Source: Syntrophobacterales bacterium Delta_02
GTDB lineage: Bacteria > Desulfobacterota > Syntrophorhabdia > Syntrophorhabdales > Syntrophorhabdaceae
Assembly (NCBI GenBank): GCA_001603955.1
Contig: LVAA01000021.1
Span: 131,391 to 180,238 of the forward strand
Length of the DNA: 48,848 bases
Reading direction: 5' to 3'
Positions within the stretch are counted from its first letter, which is position 1; every line of letters starts with the position of its first letter. The notes beneath the pieces are model-generated. The model saw only the letters and a program-made list of their open reading frames with translations, searched no databases and had not been told where the DNA came from. A program made the translations under genes and the position numbers. This document shows positions 40,534 to 48,799 of the stretch, piece after piece.

Positions 40534-41198
40534 GACGATGCTCCTTCCCGGTCGTGTTCTATGCTGGCAAGCGCCGCGAGTGAGAAGCGGCAGATATGCG
40601 CGGCTATGTCGGCCATATCCATGGAGTCCACCCGGTCGGGTCCGACCAGTCTCTTAAGGACCGGCCGCGCATAGAGGAAATACAGACATTGCCCGACGAT
40701 GCTGGCGCAGCAGTAGAGCACCGTGTCGCTTGTCGGATCGCGTCCGGTGATGCGGCCGACAAGCGCCGTGATGAGATGAAAAATGGGCCGCGCCATCTCT
40801 TCCACGATGACGTCGAGGGCCGCTGTCGGTTCGGCGAATTCGCGGGCCATGAGCCTTCCGAACCGCGATTCGACGCCCTCGTCGAGGATGCGGAACACGA
40901 AGGAGCGGATGAAGCCTTCAAGCCGCTTCTCGGGTTCATCGGCCTCAGACGTTCCCAGTTCCCCGGGATATTTCGCAAAGGCCACATCCTTCCAGTACCG
41001 CAATGTCTCCAGGTAGAGATTGTCCTTGCTCTGAAAATGGTAATTGACGGCAGCGACGTTCACGCCGGCCCGGGTGCTGATCTGCCTGATGGTCGTCTGC
41101 CGGAACCCGGAGTCGGCGAAGATCTCACCGGCTGCCTCGAGGATCCGCTGTCTTGTATTTCGCCTATCTTCCACTCTCGTTTCACCGTTTCGAATCAA
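40530..41198 (-). CDS. TetR-family regulator, CecR/YbiH-like
   Basis: About 222 residues. The N-terminal helix-turn-helix reads RILEAAGEIFADSGFRQTTI and ISTRAGVNVAAVNYHFQSKDNLY, the hallmark of the CecR (YbiH) group, which has a DUF1956-type C-terminal ligand domain. In E. coli CecR represses the ybhGFSR exporter operon; the gene here heads the matching operon and should do the same. Start is uncertain: TTG 41198 or GTG 41174, with a strong promoter only about 20 bp upstream of the first. The stop overlaps the TolC-like gene. Confidence 0.88.
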   Translation of the reverse strand: MIRNGETRVEDRRNTRQRILEAAGEIFADSGFRQTTIRQISTRAGVNVAAVNYHFQSKDNLYLETLRYWKDVAFAKYPGELGTSEADEPEKRLEGFIRSFVFRILDEGVESRFGRLMAREFAEPTAALDVIVEEMARPIFHLITALVGRITGRDPTSDTVLYCCASIVGQCLYFLYARPVLKRLVGPDRVDSMDMADIAAHICRFSLAALASIEHDREGASS

Positions 41199-41203
41199 AC
41201 AGA

Positions 41204-41227
41204 CGTTTCATACATATATTTTAAACG
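41204..41227. promoter_or_regulatory. Candidate operator of the CecR-like regulator
   Basis: CGTTT-N14-AAACG inverted repeat covering the -10 box of the exporter-operon promoter. A repressor bound here would block transcription. Arms are short, so this is tentative. Confidence 0.35.
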
Positions 41228-41245
41228 ATGGTTGGGGATTGTCAA
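41218..41245 (-). promoter_or_regulatory. Sigma-70 promoter of the exporter operon
   Basis: On the minus strand TTGACA, 16 bp, TAAAAT (five of six at -10). It would give a very short leader before the cecR-like start codon. Confidence 0.65.
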
Positions 41246-41380
41246 GAAATTTTTTTCACAATATCCTTGTGAAGAGAATTACATATGGTGGTGAAAAAAG
41301 CCCCTGTGTTATCAACAGGATGAGAGGGGTTAACAAGAGAAGTATTCATTATCCTGAATGGTTGGGATGGCAAATATGTA

Positions 41381-41410
41381 TTGACAAGGAAAATCCAATT
41401 AGTGTTAAAT
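41381..41410 (+). promoter_or_regulatory. Putative promoter of the hdr-flx operon
   Basis: TTGACA at 41381 and TTAAAT at 41405 with an 18-bp spacer; the -10 is weak, suggesting an activator. The 41246-41587 intergenic region is A/T-rich compared with its surroundings and holds no gene. Confidence 0.4.
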
Positions 41411-41476
41411 ACCACAGGGTTTTAAGGGGTATAGTTCATTGATAAGTAGTCTGGTTCTGATGGTTCACTCATAGTG

Positions 41477-41490
41477 TTCACTATAGTGAA
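41477..41490. promoter_or_regulatory. Perfect 14-bp palindrome upstream of hdrC
   Basis: TTCACTATAGTGAA, fully self-complementary, about 100 bp before the hdrC start and 70 bp after the putative -10. An imperfect copy, TTCACTCATAGTG, lies directly upstream (41464-41476), as in a tandem operator. It does not match FNR (TTGAT-N4-ATCAA). The cognate regulator is unknown. Confidence 0.5.
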
Positions 41491-41587
41491 TATATTTTCC
41501 GGGGCAGTCATTGACGAGTTCACAGGCACAATTCGACTCAAGGTAAACAGGCTCACTGCTGCCGGCTCTAAAGGTTGGTTAATCTGA

Positions 41588-42154
41588 ATGGACACGATCA
41601 ATTTAACTGAAAAAACTGATTGGGCTTTCATCGAAGAGGTGAAAAATGAAAGCGGCCAGAACCCGTCGCTGTGCTATCAGTGCGGGAACTGTACCGCCGG
41701 GTGTCCCTACACCCAGTACTTCGACTATCCGGTGAGCATGGTCATGCGCCTTCTGCAGGCCGGACAGAAGGAGACGATCCTTACCTCCAAGGCGATCTGG
41801 CTATGCGCCACCTGCGAGACATGCACCACCCGGTGTCCCTGCGAGATCGACGTGGCCCATATCATGGACACGCTGAGGATCATCGCCCGCCGCGAGGGCA
41901 AGGTCTCCGAGAAGGACATTCAGCTTTTCTACGATTCATTCCTCGACTCAATGAAGAAACACGGCAGGATCTTCGAGATGGGTATCCTCATGGGCTACAA
42001 GTTCAAATCAGGTCAGTTCATGGGCGATGCGGAACTCGGGCCGAAGGTGATGAGCAAGGGCAAGATCAGCTTGTTCCCCAAGACGATAAAAGGCGCCGAC
42101 AAAGTAGCTCAGATTTTCAATAGATTCCAGGAAAAGGCGAAAAAGCATGGCTGA
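41588..42154 (+). CDS. hdrC: Heterodisulfide reductase subunit C-like (HdrC)
   Basis: 188-residue iron-sulfur protein with two [4Fe-4S] motifs: CYQCGNCTAGCP (Cys29, 32, 35, 39) and CATCETCTTRCP (Cys73, 76, 79, 83). It carries electrons between HdrA and HdrB. The length and the helical C-terminal half (IARREGKVSEKDIQLFYDSF) are typical for HdrC. ATG 41588 opens the operon; its last codons overlap hdrB by eight bases, so the two are translationally coupled. The protein is soluble, with no membrane segment. Confidence 0.92.
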   Translation: MDTINLTEKTDWAFIEEVKNESGQNPSLCYQCGNCTAGCPYTQYFDYPVSMVMRLLQAGQKETILTSKAIWLCATCETCTTRCPCEIDVAHIMDTLRIIARREGKVSEKDIQLFYDSFLDSMKKHGRIFEMGILMGYKFKSGQFMGDAELGPKVMSKGKISLFPKTIKGADKVAQIFNRFQEKAKKHG

Positions 42155-43115
42155 GAAAGAATACGCATATTTCAGTGGTTGTTCGCTGGAAGGTACCGCG
42201 AAAGAGTACGATGAGTCACTTCGGGTCGTCATGAAGATCCTTGGAGTGAACCTTGTGGAACCCGATGACTGGAGCTGCTGTGGCTCCACGCCGGCCCACA
42301 CTGTGGATCACGTATTCGCCGCGGCGCTTGCCGCACGGAACCTTACCCTCGTGGAGAAGATGAACAAGGATGTCCTGACGACTCCCTGTCCTTCCTGCCT
42401 CATGGCGTTCAAGAAGGCACAGTACAACATGTCCAGGGACGAGGCCTTCAAGGACGAGGTAAACGGACTGCTCGATGAGGCCTACAACTGTGGTGTCGAG
42501 TCAAAGTCTTCCCTGCAGATCATTTATGAAGACATCGGCCTGGACGCCATCGCTGCCAGGGTCACTCACATCATGCCGGACCTGAAGGTTGCCCCGTACT
42601 ACGGATGCATCCTCTCCAGGCCGCCCGAGATCGCGCAGTTCGATGACCCGGAGAACCCCGTATCCATGGACAAGATCCTGGCGGCGGCGGGTATCCAGGT
42701 GCAGGATTTCGCGTTCAAGATGGAATGTTGCGGCGCTGCCTTCGGCGTTCCGAAGCGGGAGATGGTGAACAGGCTCTCGGGCAAGGTGCTTGAGATGGCC
42801 ATCGATGCCGGCGCAAACTGTATAGCGGTTGCGTGCCCGCTGTGCCAGCAGAACCTCGACCTTCGCCAGGAGCAGGTGAACAAGACGACGGGTTCGAATT
42901 ACAACATCCCCATCATCTACTTCACGCAGCTTCTGGGACTTGCCTACGGATTGTCGCCCAAGGAACTGGGCATGGATAAAGTGATCGTGAGCGCCGACAG
43001 TGTCACGCGCAGGATCACCAAGGAAGAATACGAGAAGATCAAAGCAGAAGAAGCAGCCGCGAAAAAGCCCCAGAAGGCCAAGAAGGCCGCGGCCGCAGAA
43101 GAGACAAACAATTAA
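42147..43115 (+). CDS. hdrB: Heterodisulfide reductase subunit B-like (HdrB)
   Basis: 322 residues. Both CCG modules are complete: Cys12 with Cys44-Cys45 and Cys81/Cys84 (TPCPSC), then Cys154 with Cys194-Cys195 and Cys230/Cys233 (ACPLC). In methanogen HdrB these bind two non-cubane [4Fe-4S] clusters that cleave the CoM-S-S-CoB disulfide. This bacterium would have another disulfide substrate, perhaps DsrC or a thiol carrier, which is inference. The final 35 residues form a Lys/Ala/Glu-rich tail not usual in the family. Follows hdrC with overlap. Confidence 0.92.
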   Translation: MAEKEYAYFSGCSLEGTAKEYDESLRVVMKILGVNLVEPDDWSCCGSTPAHTVDHVFAAALAARNLTLVEKMNKDVLTTPCPSCLMAFKKAQYNMSRDEAFKDEVNGLLDEAYNCGVESKSSLQIIYEDIGLDAIAARVTHIMPDLKVAPYYGCILSRPPEIAQFDDPENPVSMDKILAAAGIQVQDFAFKMECCGAAFGVPKREMVNRLSGKVLEMAIDAGANCIAVACPLCQQNLDLRQEQVNKTTGSNYNIPIIYFTQLLGLAYGLSPKELGMDKVIVSADSVTRRITKEEYEKIKAEEAAAKKPQKAKKAAAAEETNN

Positions 43116-43128
43116 GGAGACCTGATCG

Positions 43129-45090
43129 ATGCGGGTTGGTGTATTTATCTGCCATTGTGGAAGCAACATCGCGGGAACCGTTGACGTCGCGAAAGTGGCC
43201 GAAGAGGCCCGGAAGATGCCGGGCGTTGCCTACGCCACAGACTACATGTACACTTGTTCGGAACCGGGACAGAAAGAGATAACGGACGCTATCGAGCAGC
43301 ATAAGCTTGACAGGGTCGTTGTCGCCGCATGCTCGCCCCGTATGCACGAGAATACCTTCAGAAGGACCATCATGAAGGCGGGCCTTAACCGCTATTTCTT
43401 TGAGCAGGCCAACATCCGTGAACATGTGTCCTGGATCAGCCTCGACAAGGAGGCCAACACGATCAAGGCCATTGACGAGGTGAGGATGTCTGTGGCGAAG
43501 GTCATAAAGAACAAGCCGCTCTTCTCATCATCCTTCAAGATCAACAAGAGGGTGCTTGTCATCGGTGGCGGTGTTGCAGGCATGCAGGCAGCGCTCGACT
43601 GTGCGGATGGCGGCCTTGAGGTCGTCATGGTCGAGAAGAGTCCGTCTATCGGCGGTATGATGGCGCGTCTCGACAAGACGTTCCCCACCGTCGACTGCTC
43701 CATCTGTATCCTGGGACCCAAGATGGTCGACGTGGCACAGCACGAACTCATAAAATTGCATGCCTACAGCGAGATAGCCGAGATCAAGGGCTATGTCGGC
43801 AACTACCAGATAAAGATCAAGAAGAAACCGTCCTACGTCGACTGGACGAAGTGTACCGGTTGCGGGCTTTGCATGGAAAAGTGTCCCACGAAGAATGCCT
43901 ACGACCATTTCAACTTCGGCGCGGCGCCGACGCGGGCCATCAACATCCCCTTCCCGCAGGCGATCCCGAAGAAAGCGACAATAGACCCCAACTACTGCCG
44001 GCAGTTCACAAAAGGCAAATGCGGGGTCTGTGCGAAGGTCTGTCCCACGGGTGCCATCAACTATGAGATGCAGGAAGAGTTTATCACGGAGGAAGTGGGA
44101 GCCATCATCACGGCAACGGGATACGGCCTTATGGATATCGAGAGGCTGACCGAGTACGGTGGGGGACGGTATCCCGATGTCATCTCCGGCATCCAGTACG
44201 AGCGGTTCCTCAACGCCTCGGGTCCGACATCGGGCCACATCATCAGGCCGTCTGACCACGAAGAGCCGAAGACGATTGTCTTTGTCTCCTGTGCGGGGTC
44301 CCGCGATAAATCCCTCGGCGTTCCGTACTGCTCCAACTTCTGCTGCATGTACATCGCCAAGCAGGCCATTCTGACGAAAGACCACATCCCCGATTCACAG
44401 TCCTACGTCTTCTACATGGATGTCAGGTCTCCCGGCAAGGGTTATGATGAATTCACACGCCGCGCTCAGGAAGAGTACGGCGCCAAGTATATCCGCGGCA
44501 GGGTATCGCGCATCTATCCGAAGGGCAAGAAGATGGTGGTGAGGGGGGCGGACACGCTCCTCGGAACCCAGGTTGAGATCGAAGCCGACCTCGTCGTCCT
44601 CGGGACTGCCGTTGTCGCCGCACCTGGTGCCGGGGAGATGGCTGAGAAGCTCCACATCTCCTACGATACCTTCGGGTTCTACGTTGAGTCTCACCCGAAG
44701 CTCAGGCCCGTGGAGACGAACACGTCAGGTGTTTTCCTCGCCGGCGCGTGCCAGGGCCCCAAGGACATCCCGGCATCGGTCGGACAGGGGTCAGCCGCGG
44801 CCGCGAAGGTCCTGTCTCTCTTCTCGAAGGATATGCTCGAATCCGACCCGGCCATTGCCCAGGTCAATCAGAATACATGCGTGGGTTGTCTCAAATGCCT
44901 CAAGACCTGTCCCTTCCAGGCCATCGTTGAAGACACCTTGAGGAGCGGCAAGAAGGTCGCGAAGGTCATCGAGACGGTCTGCGCCGGATGCGGTGTCTGT
45001 ACATCCACCTGTCCCTGCGGTGCTATCCAGCTGCAGCATTTCACGGACAACCAGCTCTTAGCGGAGGTTAATGCAATATGTCAGAAGTAG
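43129..45090 (+). CDS. hdrA: Heterodisulfide reductase subunit A-like (HdrA), bifurcating flavoprotein
   Basis: 653 residues, the size of methanogen HdrA. Order: an N-terminal domain with ICHCGSNIAGTVDV; the FAD-binding Rossmann motif VLVIGGGVAGMQAALDCADG near residue 141; a Cys-containing insert (TVDCSICILGPKM); a first ferredoxin pair (CTGCGLCMEKCP, CGVCAKVCPTGA); the rest of the thioredoxin-reductase-like domain with GVFLAGACQGPKDIPASV; and a C-terminal ferredoxin pair (CVGCLKCLKTCP, CAGCGVCTSTCP). HdrA holds the FAD where electron pairs are split between ferredoxin and the disulfide branch. Start codon follows AAGGAG. Confidence 0.93.
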   Translation: MRVGVFICHCGSNIAGTVDVAKVAEEARKMPGVAYATDYMYTCSEPGQKEITDAIEQHKLDRVVVAACSPRMHENTFRRTIMKAGLNRYFFEQANIREHVSWISLDKEANTIKAIDEVRMSVAKVIKNKPLFSSSFKINKRVLVIGGGVAGMQAALDCADGGLEVVMVEKSPSIGGMMARLDKTFPTVDCSICILGPKMVDVAQHELIKLHAYSEIAEIKGYVGNYQIKIKKKPSYVDWTKCTGCGLCMEKCPTKNAYDHFNFGAAPTRAINIPFPQAIPKKATIDPNYCRQFTKGKCGVCAKVCPTGAINYEMQEEFITEEVGAIITATGYGLMDIERLTEYGGGRYPDVISGIQYERFLNASGPTSGHIIRPSDHEEPKTIVFVSCAGSRDKSLGVPYCSNFCCMYIAKQAILTKDHIPDSQSYVFYMDVRSPGKGYDEFTRRAQEEYGAKYIRGRVSRIYPKGKKMVVRGADTLLGTQVEIEADLVVLGTAVVAAPGAGEMAEKLHISYDTFGFYVESHPKLRPVETNTSGVFLAGACQGPKDIPASVGQGSAAAAKVLSLFSKDMLESDPAIAQVNQNTCVGCLKCLKTCPFQAIVEDTLRSGKKVAKVIETVCAGCGVCTSTCPCGAIQLQHFTDNQLLAEVNAICQK

Positions 45091-45494
45091 CACCCAAAGA
45101 ACTGCGGATCGTTGGATTTCTCTGTAACTGGTGTTCGTACGGCGGGGCGGATACCGCGGGCGTGGGCAGGTTCAAACAGCCCACCGACCTGAGGATCATC
45201 AGGGTCCCCTGCTCGGGCCGCGTCGACCCCATGTTCGTCGTGCGCGCCCTTCTGACGGGCGCCGATGGCGTGCTCGTTTCCGGGTGCCATCCCAGGGATT
45301 GCCACTACACGGACGGCAACTTCTACGCGCGGCGCAGGCTGGAAATGCTGAAAAGGCTCCTGCCGTTCCTGGGCATCGACGACAAGAGATTCCACTATAC
45401 ATGGGTTTCGGCCTCGGAGGGCCAGAAATGGCAGCAGGTCGTAACGGACTTCACGAAACAGGTCCACGCGCTCGGCCCCATGCATCAAAAGTAA
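45078..45494 (+). CDS. flxD: MvhD/FlxD-type 2Fe-2S electron-transfer subunit
   Basis: 138-residue MvhD-family protein. Cysteines of the [2Fe-2S] site and their context are conserved: FLCNWCSYGGADTAGVGR, RVPCSGRVDPMFVVRALLTG and VSGCHPRDCHYTDGN. It connects HdrA to the electron-donor module (Mvh hydrogenase in methanogens, Flx in bacteria). It overlaps the hdrA end by 13 bases. With no hydrogenase genes present and an NAD(P) reductase instead, it is of the FlxD type. Confidence 0.92.
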   Translation: MSEVAPKELRIVGFLCNWCSYGGADTAGVGRFKQPTDLRIIRVPCSGRVDPMFVVRALLTGADGVLVSGCHPRDCHYTDGNFYARRRLEMLKRLLPFLGIDDKRFHYTWVSASEGQKWQQVVTDFTKQVHALGPMHQK

Positions 45495-45506
45495 GGAGAA
45501 GGCAGA

Positions 45507-46457
45507 TTGAGTACTCAGAAGCTTAAAGAGATCATCAAGCAGGTCCTCCCCGATGTGGAGACCGTCATATGCTGGCAGGAGGGTTTTGACAAGCTCAATG
45601 TGACGCCGATCTTCGTAACGTCCCCTGAGCAGGCCGACAAGGTTGTGTGGAGCCCCCTGTGCGCGCAGAACCTGGCGAGCTATCTACCTTCGCAGAAGAA
45701 GAAGGTGGCGGTCGCGGTGAAAGGCTGCGACTCGAGGACCATCGTCCAGTATATGCAGGAAGGCCTCATCGACAGGGAAAACGTCGTCATCATCGGCATC
45801 CCCTGCAAGGGCATTATCAGCAAGAAGAAGGTTCAGAAGGCGATCGGGAACGAGCCCGTCGAGGACGTGACCTTCACGGACGGTTCGGTGAAGGTGAAGA
45901 CGCCGTCGGGCGAGAAGACCTTCGCGATAGCCGATGTCTGTCCCAGCAAGTGTACTTCGTGCCAGTACCCAACCCCGGTCGTCTATGACCAGCTTACCGC
46001 AGACGCCATAAAGTCGGACAAACCTGCGGAAAGCGTTTACGCCGATGTGGCGGAACTGGAGGGCAAGACACTGGAGGAGCGCAGGGCGTATTTCCTCAGC
46101 GAGTTCGACAAATGCATCCGTTGCTATGCCTGTCGAAACGCGTGCCCGATGTGCGTGTGCCAGGACAGCTGTATCGCAGAGACCCGTGACCCGCACTGGA
46201 TCACTCAGAAGCTGAGCCTGGACGAGAAGCTCATGTTCCACATGATCCATGCCCTTCATCTGGCGGGTCGATGCGTGGAGTGCGGGGAGTGCGAGCGGGT
46301 GTGCCCCATGGAGATTCCGGTGGCGAAGCTGAAGAAGAAGATCAACAAAGAGATGAAGGAACTCTTCGATTATATCCCGGGAGTCAACCCCGAGGACAAG
46401 CCGCCGATGTACACATTCAATGTTGACGAAGCTAAGATCAAGGAGCATAAACTCTAA
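45507..46457 (+). CDS. Flx iron-sulfur subunit, FrhB-like N-terminus with two 4Fe-4S clusters
   Basis: 316 residues. The first part (VETVICWQEGFDKLNVTPIF ... VVIIGIPCKGIISKKKVQ) resembles the F420-hydrogenase/dehydrogenase beta family. CPSKCTSCQYP marks a cysteine cluster, and the C-terminus has two [4Fe-4S] motifs (CIRCYACRNACPMCVCQDSC and CVECGECERVCP). In known flxABCD-hdrABC loci two such Fe-S subunits sit between FlxA and FlxD and carry electrons from NADH; this is one of them. TTG 45507 follows AAGGAGAAGG. Overlaps the next gene by one base. Confidence 0.85.
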   Translation: MSTQKLKEIIKQVLPDVETVICWQEGFDKLNVTPIFVTSPEQADKVVWSPLCAQNLASYLPSQKKKVAVAVKGCDSRTIVQYMQEGLIDRENVVIIGIPCKGIISKKKVQKAIGNEPVEDVTFTDGSVKVKTPSGEKTFAIADVCPSKCTSCQYPTPVVYDQLTADAIKSDKPAESVYADVAELEGKTLEERRAYFLSEFDKCIRCYACRNACPMCVCQDSCIAETRDPHWITQKLSLDEKLMFHMIHALHLAGRCVECGECERVCPMEIPVAKLKKKINKEMKELFDYIPGVNPEDKPPMYTFNVDEAKIKEHKL

Positions 46458-47542
46458 TGGCCGACAAAGGATACCTTCCGAAAGAGAAGATAAAGGAATT
46501 CGTCGAGGCCCTCGGTAAAGACGCAAACGTCTTCGCTCCGTGCCTCGAAGGGGACACGATCATCTTCCGTCAGTACACACCTGACAAGGAGATCTGCCTC
46601 GACCGGCCGGCGAACACGCCGCCCAAGGGGGCGATATACCCCCAGTCCGAGACGCTGCTTTCCTTCGAGTTCAAGAAGGAAGCCGATACTCCTCAAAAGA
46701 TGGACGTCGAACTCAAGGTGAACATGGACTTTCCAAAGGCCGTGGTCTTTGGGGGGCGTCCGTGCGATGCCAGGGGTTTTACGGTGATCGACAGGGTGTT
46801 CATCAATACGGACACGGCCGACCCTTATTACAAGAAGCGCCGGGAGAATACCACCATCGTGACCAAGTGCTGCAATGGGCCGGTGGCAGGTTGCTTCTGT
46901 GTGGGCGTCGGGGGCGGTCCTGCCGTGACAGAGGGGTCGGACGTGGTCATGACCGAGGTTGATGGCGGATACTACCTGGAAGCGGTAACGGACAAAGGTA
47001 AGGCGGTCATGTCTCTGCCGATGATCCAGGACGGAGCCTCATACGAGGCGAAGGCGAAGGCGGCCAATGAAAAGGCGACTGCCGCAGTGAGAAATCCCTT
47101 CCCCGAGGGAGCGGACAAGATATCACCCGAGCTGTTCGACAGTGGGGATTTCTGGGGCCGCGTGGTGGAGAAATGTGTCAGTTGCGGTGCCTGCACGTTC
47201 CTGTGCCCCACCTGCTATTGCTTCAACATTACCGACGAGCAGGCGGTCACGACTGGCGAGCGCATAAGATCGTGGGATTCCTGCATGTTCCAGCATTTCA
47301 CCCTTGAGACGAGCGGCCACAACCCGAGGCCGGTGAAGAACAAGAGGTTCAGGAACCGCGTGGGACATAAATTCTACTACTACCCGGAGAAGTACGACGG
47401 TGCCATAGCCTGCACGGGCTGCGGACGGTGTATCAGGTACTGCCCGGTGTCCGTGGATATCAGCGAGATCGTAGGGTACCTGAGAGACCCGAAGGCGGAT
47501 CCGAAGGCTTGGGCCGCGAAAAAAGAAGACGCAAAGAATTAG
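46457..47542 (+). CDS. Flx iron-sulfur subunit, sulfhydrogenase-beta/AsrA-like
   Basis: 361 residues. The N-terminal domain (VFAPCLEGDTIIFRQYTPDK, VVFGGRPCDARGFTVIDRVF, VTKCCNGPVAGCFCVGVGGG) is that of the 4Fe-4S-dicluster family containing the HydB subunit of archaeal sulfhydrogenase and anaerobic sulfite reductase A. Two [4Fe-4S] clusters follow: CVSCGACTFLCPTCYCFN and CTGCGRCIRYCPVS. It pairs with the next gene's product as HydB with HydG, accepting electrons from the FAD/NAD(P) subunit. ATG starts at the overlapping stop (TAATG). Confidence 0.87.
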   Translation: MADKGYLPKEKIKEFVEALGKDANVFAPCLEGDTIIFRQYTPDKEICLDRPANTPPKGAIYPQSETLLSFEFKKEADTPQKMDVELKVNMDFPKAVVFGGRPCDARGFTVIDRVFINTDTADPYYKKRRENTTIVTKCCNGPVAGCFCVGVGGGPAVTEGSDVVMTEVDGGYYLEAVTDKGKAVMSLPMIQDGASYEAKAKAANEKATAAVRNPFPEGADKISPELFDSGDFWGRVVEKCVSCGACTFLCPTCYCFNITDEQAVTTGERIRSWDSCMFQHFTLETSGHNPRPVKNKRFRNRVGHKFYYYPEKYDGAIACTGCGRCIRYCPVSVDISEIVGYLRDPKADPKAWAAKKEDAKN

Positions 47543-47551
47543 GAGTGCGTG

Positions 47552-48388
47552 ATGACAGGGAATGAGAATCCATACCTTCCTGAATTAGCGACAGTTACGA
47601 AGGTAATCGAAGAGACGCCGAATATCAAATCCTTCCAGGTCGTTTTCAACGACGCGGAAAAGATGAAGAACTTCACTTTCGAGCCGGGTCAGGTCGGACA
47701 GCTCTCGGTTTTCGGTGTTGGCGAATCGACCTTCGTCATCAATTCCCCGCCGACGCGTATGGAATACCTCCAATTCAGCGTCATGAAGGCCGGAGAGGTA
47801 ACGACGGCCCTTCACGGGATCTATGAAGGCGACGTGATCGGCGTGAGGGCGCCGCTCGGCAACTGGTTCCCCTACAATGACATGAAGGGCAAGGACATCC
47901 TTTTCATCGGCGGCGGTATCGGTCTTGCCCCGCTTCGGACCCTTATCCTTTACATGCTTGATAACAGGGCGGATTACAAGGATATAACCATTATCTATGG
48001 ATCGAGGACGCCCCCCGATCTGTGCTACAAGGACGAATTGAAGGAATGGGAAGAACGATCTGACGTGAACCTCATCCTCACCGTAGATAATGAATTCCCG
48101 GGATGGACGAAGAGAACGGGTTTCGTACCTACCGTCCTGAAGGAAGAGGCGCCGAAGGCCGACAACACGATAGCCATCACCTGCGGACCTCCCATCATGA
48201 TCAAGTTCGTTCTCGAGGGGCTCGCGGAACTGAAGTTCCCCGAGGAAAACATCATTACGACCCTGGAAGCGAGGATGAAGTGCGGCATCGGCCTCTGCGG
48301 TCGCTGCAACCTGGGCCACAAGTATATCTGCAAGGACGGCCCGGTTTTCTCCCTGAAGCAGTTGAAGGAGCTTCCGAGCGACGAATAA
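47552..48388 (+). CDS. flxA: FlxA-like FAD/NAD(P)H oxidoreductase
   Basis: 278 residues, ferredoxin-NADP reductase fold with the HydG/AsrB/PyrK-type C-terminal [2Fe-2S] cluster. Seen: FEPGQVGQLSVFG, the FAD-binding STFVINSPP, NAD(P)-site IGGGIGLAPLRTLILYML, IYGSRTPPDLCYKDEL, CGPPIM, and the cluster CGIGLCGRCNLGHKYICKDGP. It is the entry or exit for NAD(P)H in the Hdr/Flx complex. ATG 47552 is chosen (AGGAG at 47541); GTG 47549 is possible. Last gene of the operon before a strong terminator. Confidence 0.9.
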   Translation: MTGNENPYLPELATVTKVIEETPNIKSFQVVFNDAEKMKNFTFEPGQVGQLSVFGVGESTFVINSPPTRMEYLQFSVMKAGEVTTALHGIYEGDVIGVRAPLGNWFPYNDMKGKDILFIGGGIGLAPLRTLILYMLDNRADYKDITIIYGSRTPPDLCYKDELKEWEERSDVNLILTVDNEFPGWTKRTGFVPTVLKEEAPKADNTIAITCGPPIMIKFVLEGLAELKFPEENIITTLEARMKCGIGLCGRCNLGHKYICKDGPVFSLKQLKELPSDE

Positions 48389-48393
48389 GGAAG

Positions 48394-48434
48394 AGTCTCA
48401 GGTTTCACGTTTCAGGTCTCAAGTTTAAAAGTGA
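48394..48434. repeat. TTTCAGGTTCCAG-family repeat, one-sided copy B3
   Basis: Units of about 7 bp (AGTCTCAGGTTTCACGTTTC, then AGGTCTC) start six bases after the last operon stop codon. A short inverse tail (AAGTTTAAAAGTGAAAC) precedes the terminator. Confidence 0.65.
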
Positions 48435-48465
48435 AACAGCCCCCCTTTTGGGGGGTTGTTTTTTT
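48435..48465 (+). terminator. Rho-independent terminator of the hdr-flx operon
   Basis: AACAGCCCCCC-TTTT-GGGGGGTTGTT, an 11-bp stem with one G-T pair, followed immediately by TTTTT. Confidence 0.92.
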
Positions 48466-48638
48466 GCCGTCGGGGACAGCCTGGGCGGAGTGCAGAGTAT
48501 CAAAGGGTCCGCCGTGCCAGAGTCCTTCAGATTTCGGGCCCTGAATTATGTTGAGGCTCGACCGCCCTTTACAGCCTCTTCTTGTAAAGATTTTAGTCCT
48601 CCCGGACATTGCAGGGGCCGTTACTCCACCCTCAACCG
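48466..48638. other. Intergenic region without a recognisable gene
   Basis: No reading frame here has a ribosome-binding site or family features. It leads into the second inverted-repeat element and the window ends without another gene. Confidence 0.5.
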
Positions 48639-48799
48639 CCGTCATTCCGGCGAAGGCCGGAAGCCAGGAAAAGCTGTCCTGCAGCAGAAAGGACACAATA
48701 GATGATATCCATGAGAGCATGATAGCGTGGAATCTTTCTGTGTCAGATGGTCGTTTACTGCCGGTCATTCCTGGGTCCCGGTCTTCACCGGGATGACGG
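48639..48799. repeat. Inverted-repeat-bounded dispersed element, copy 2
   Basis: 161 bp. The left end, CCGTCATTCCGGCGAAGG followed by CCGGAAGCCAGG, and the right end 48770-48799 are about 30-bp imperfect inverse copies (differences are mostly C/T exchanges). The ends match copy 1 at 3655-3841, and the inner-left parts are related. No protein-coding content. Confidence 0.75.
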
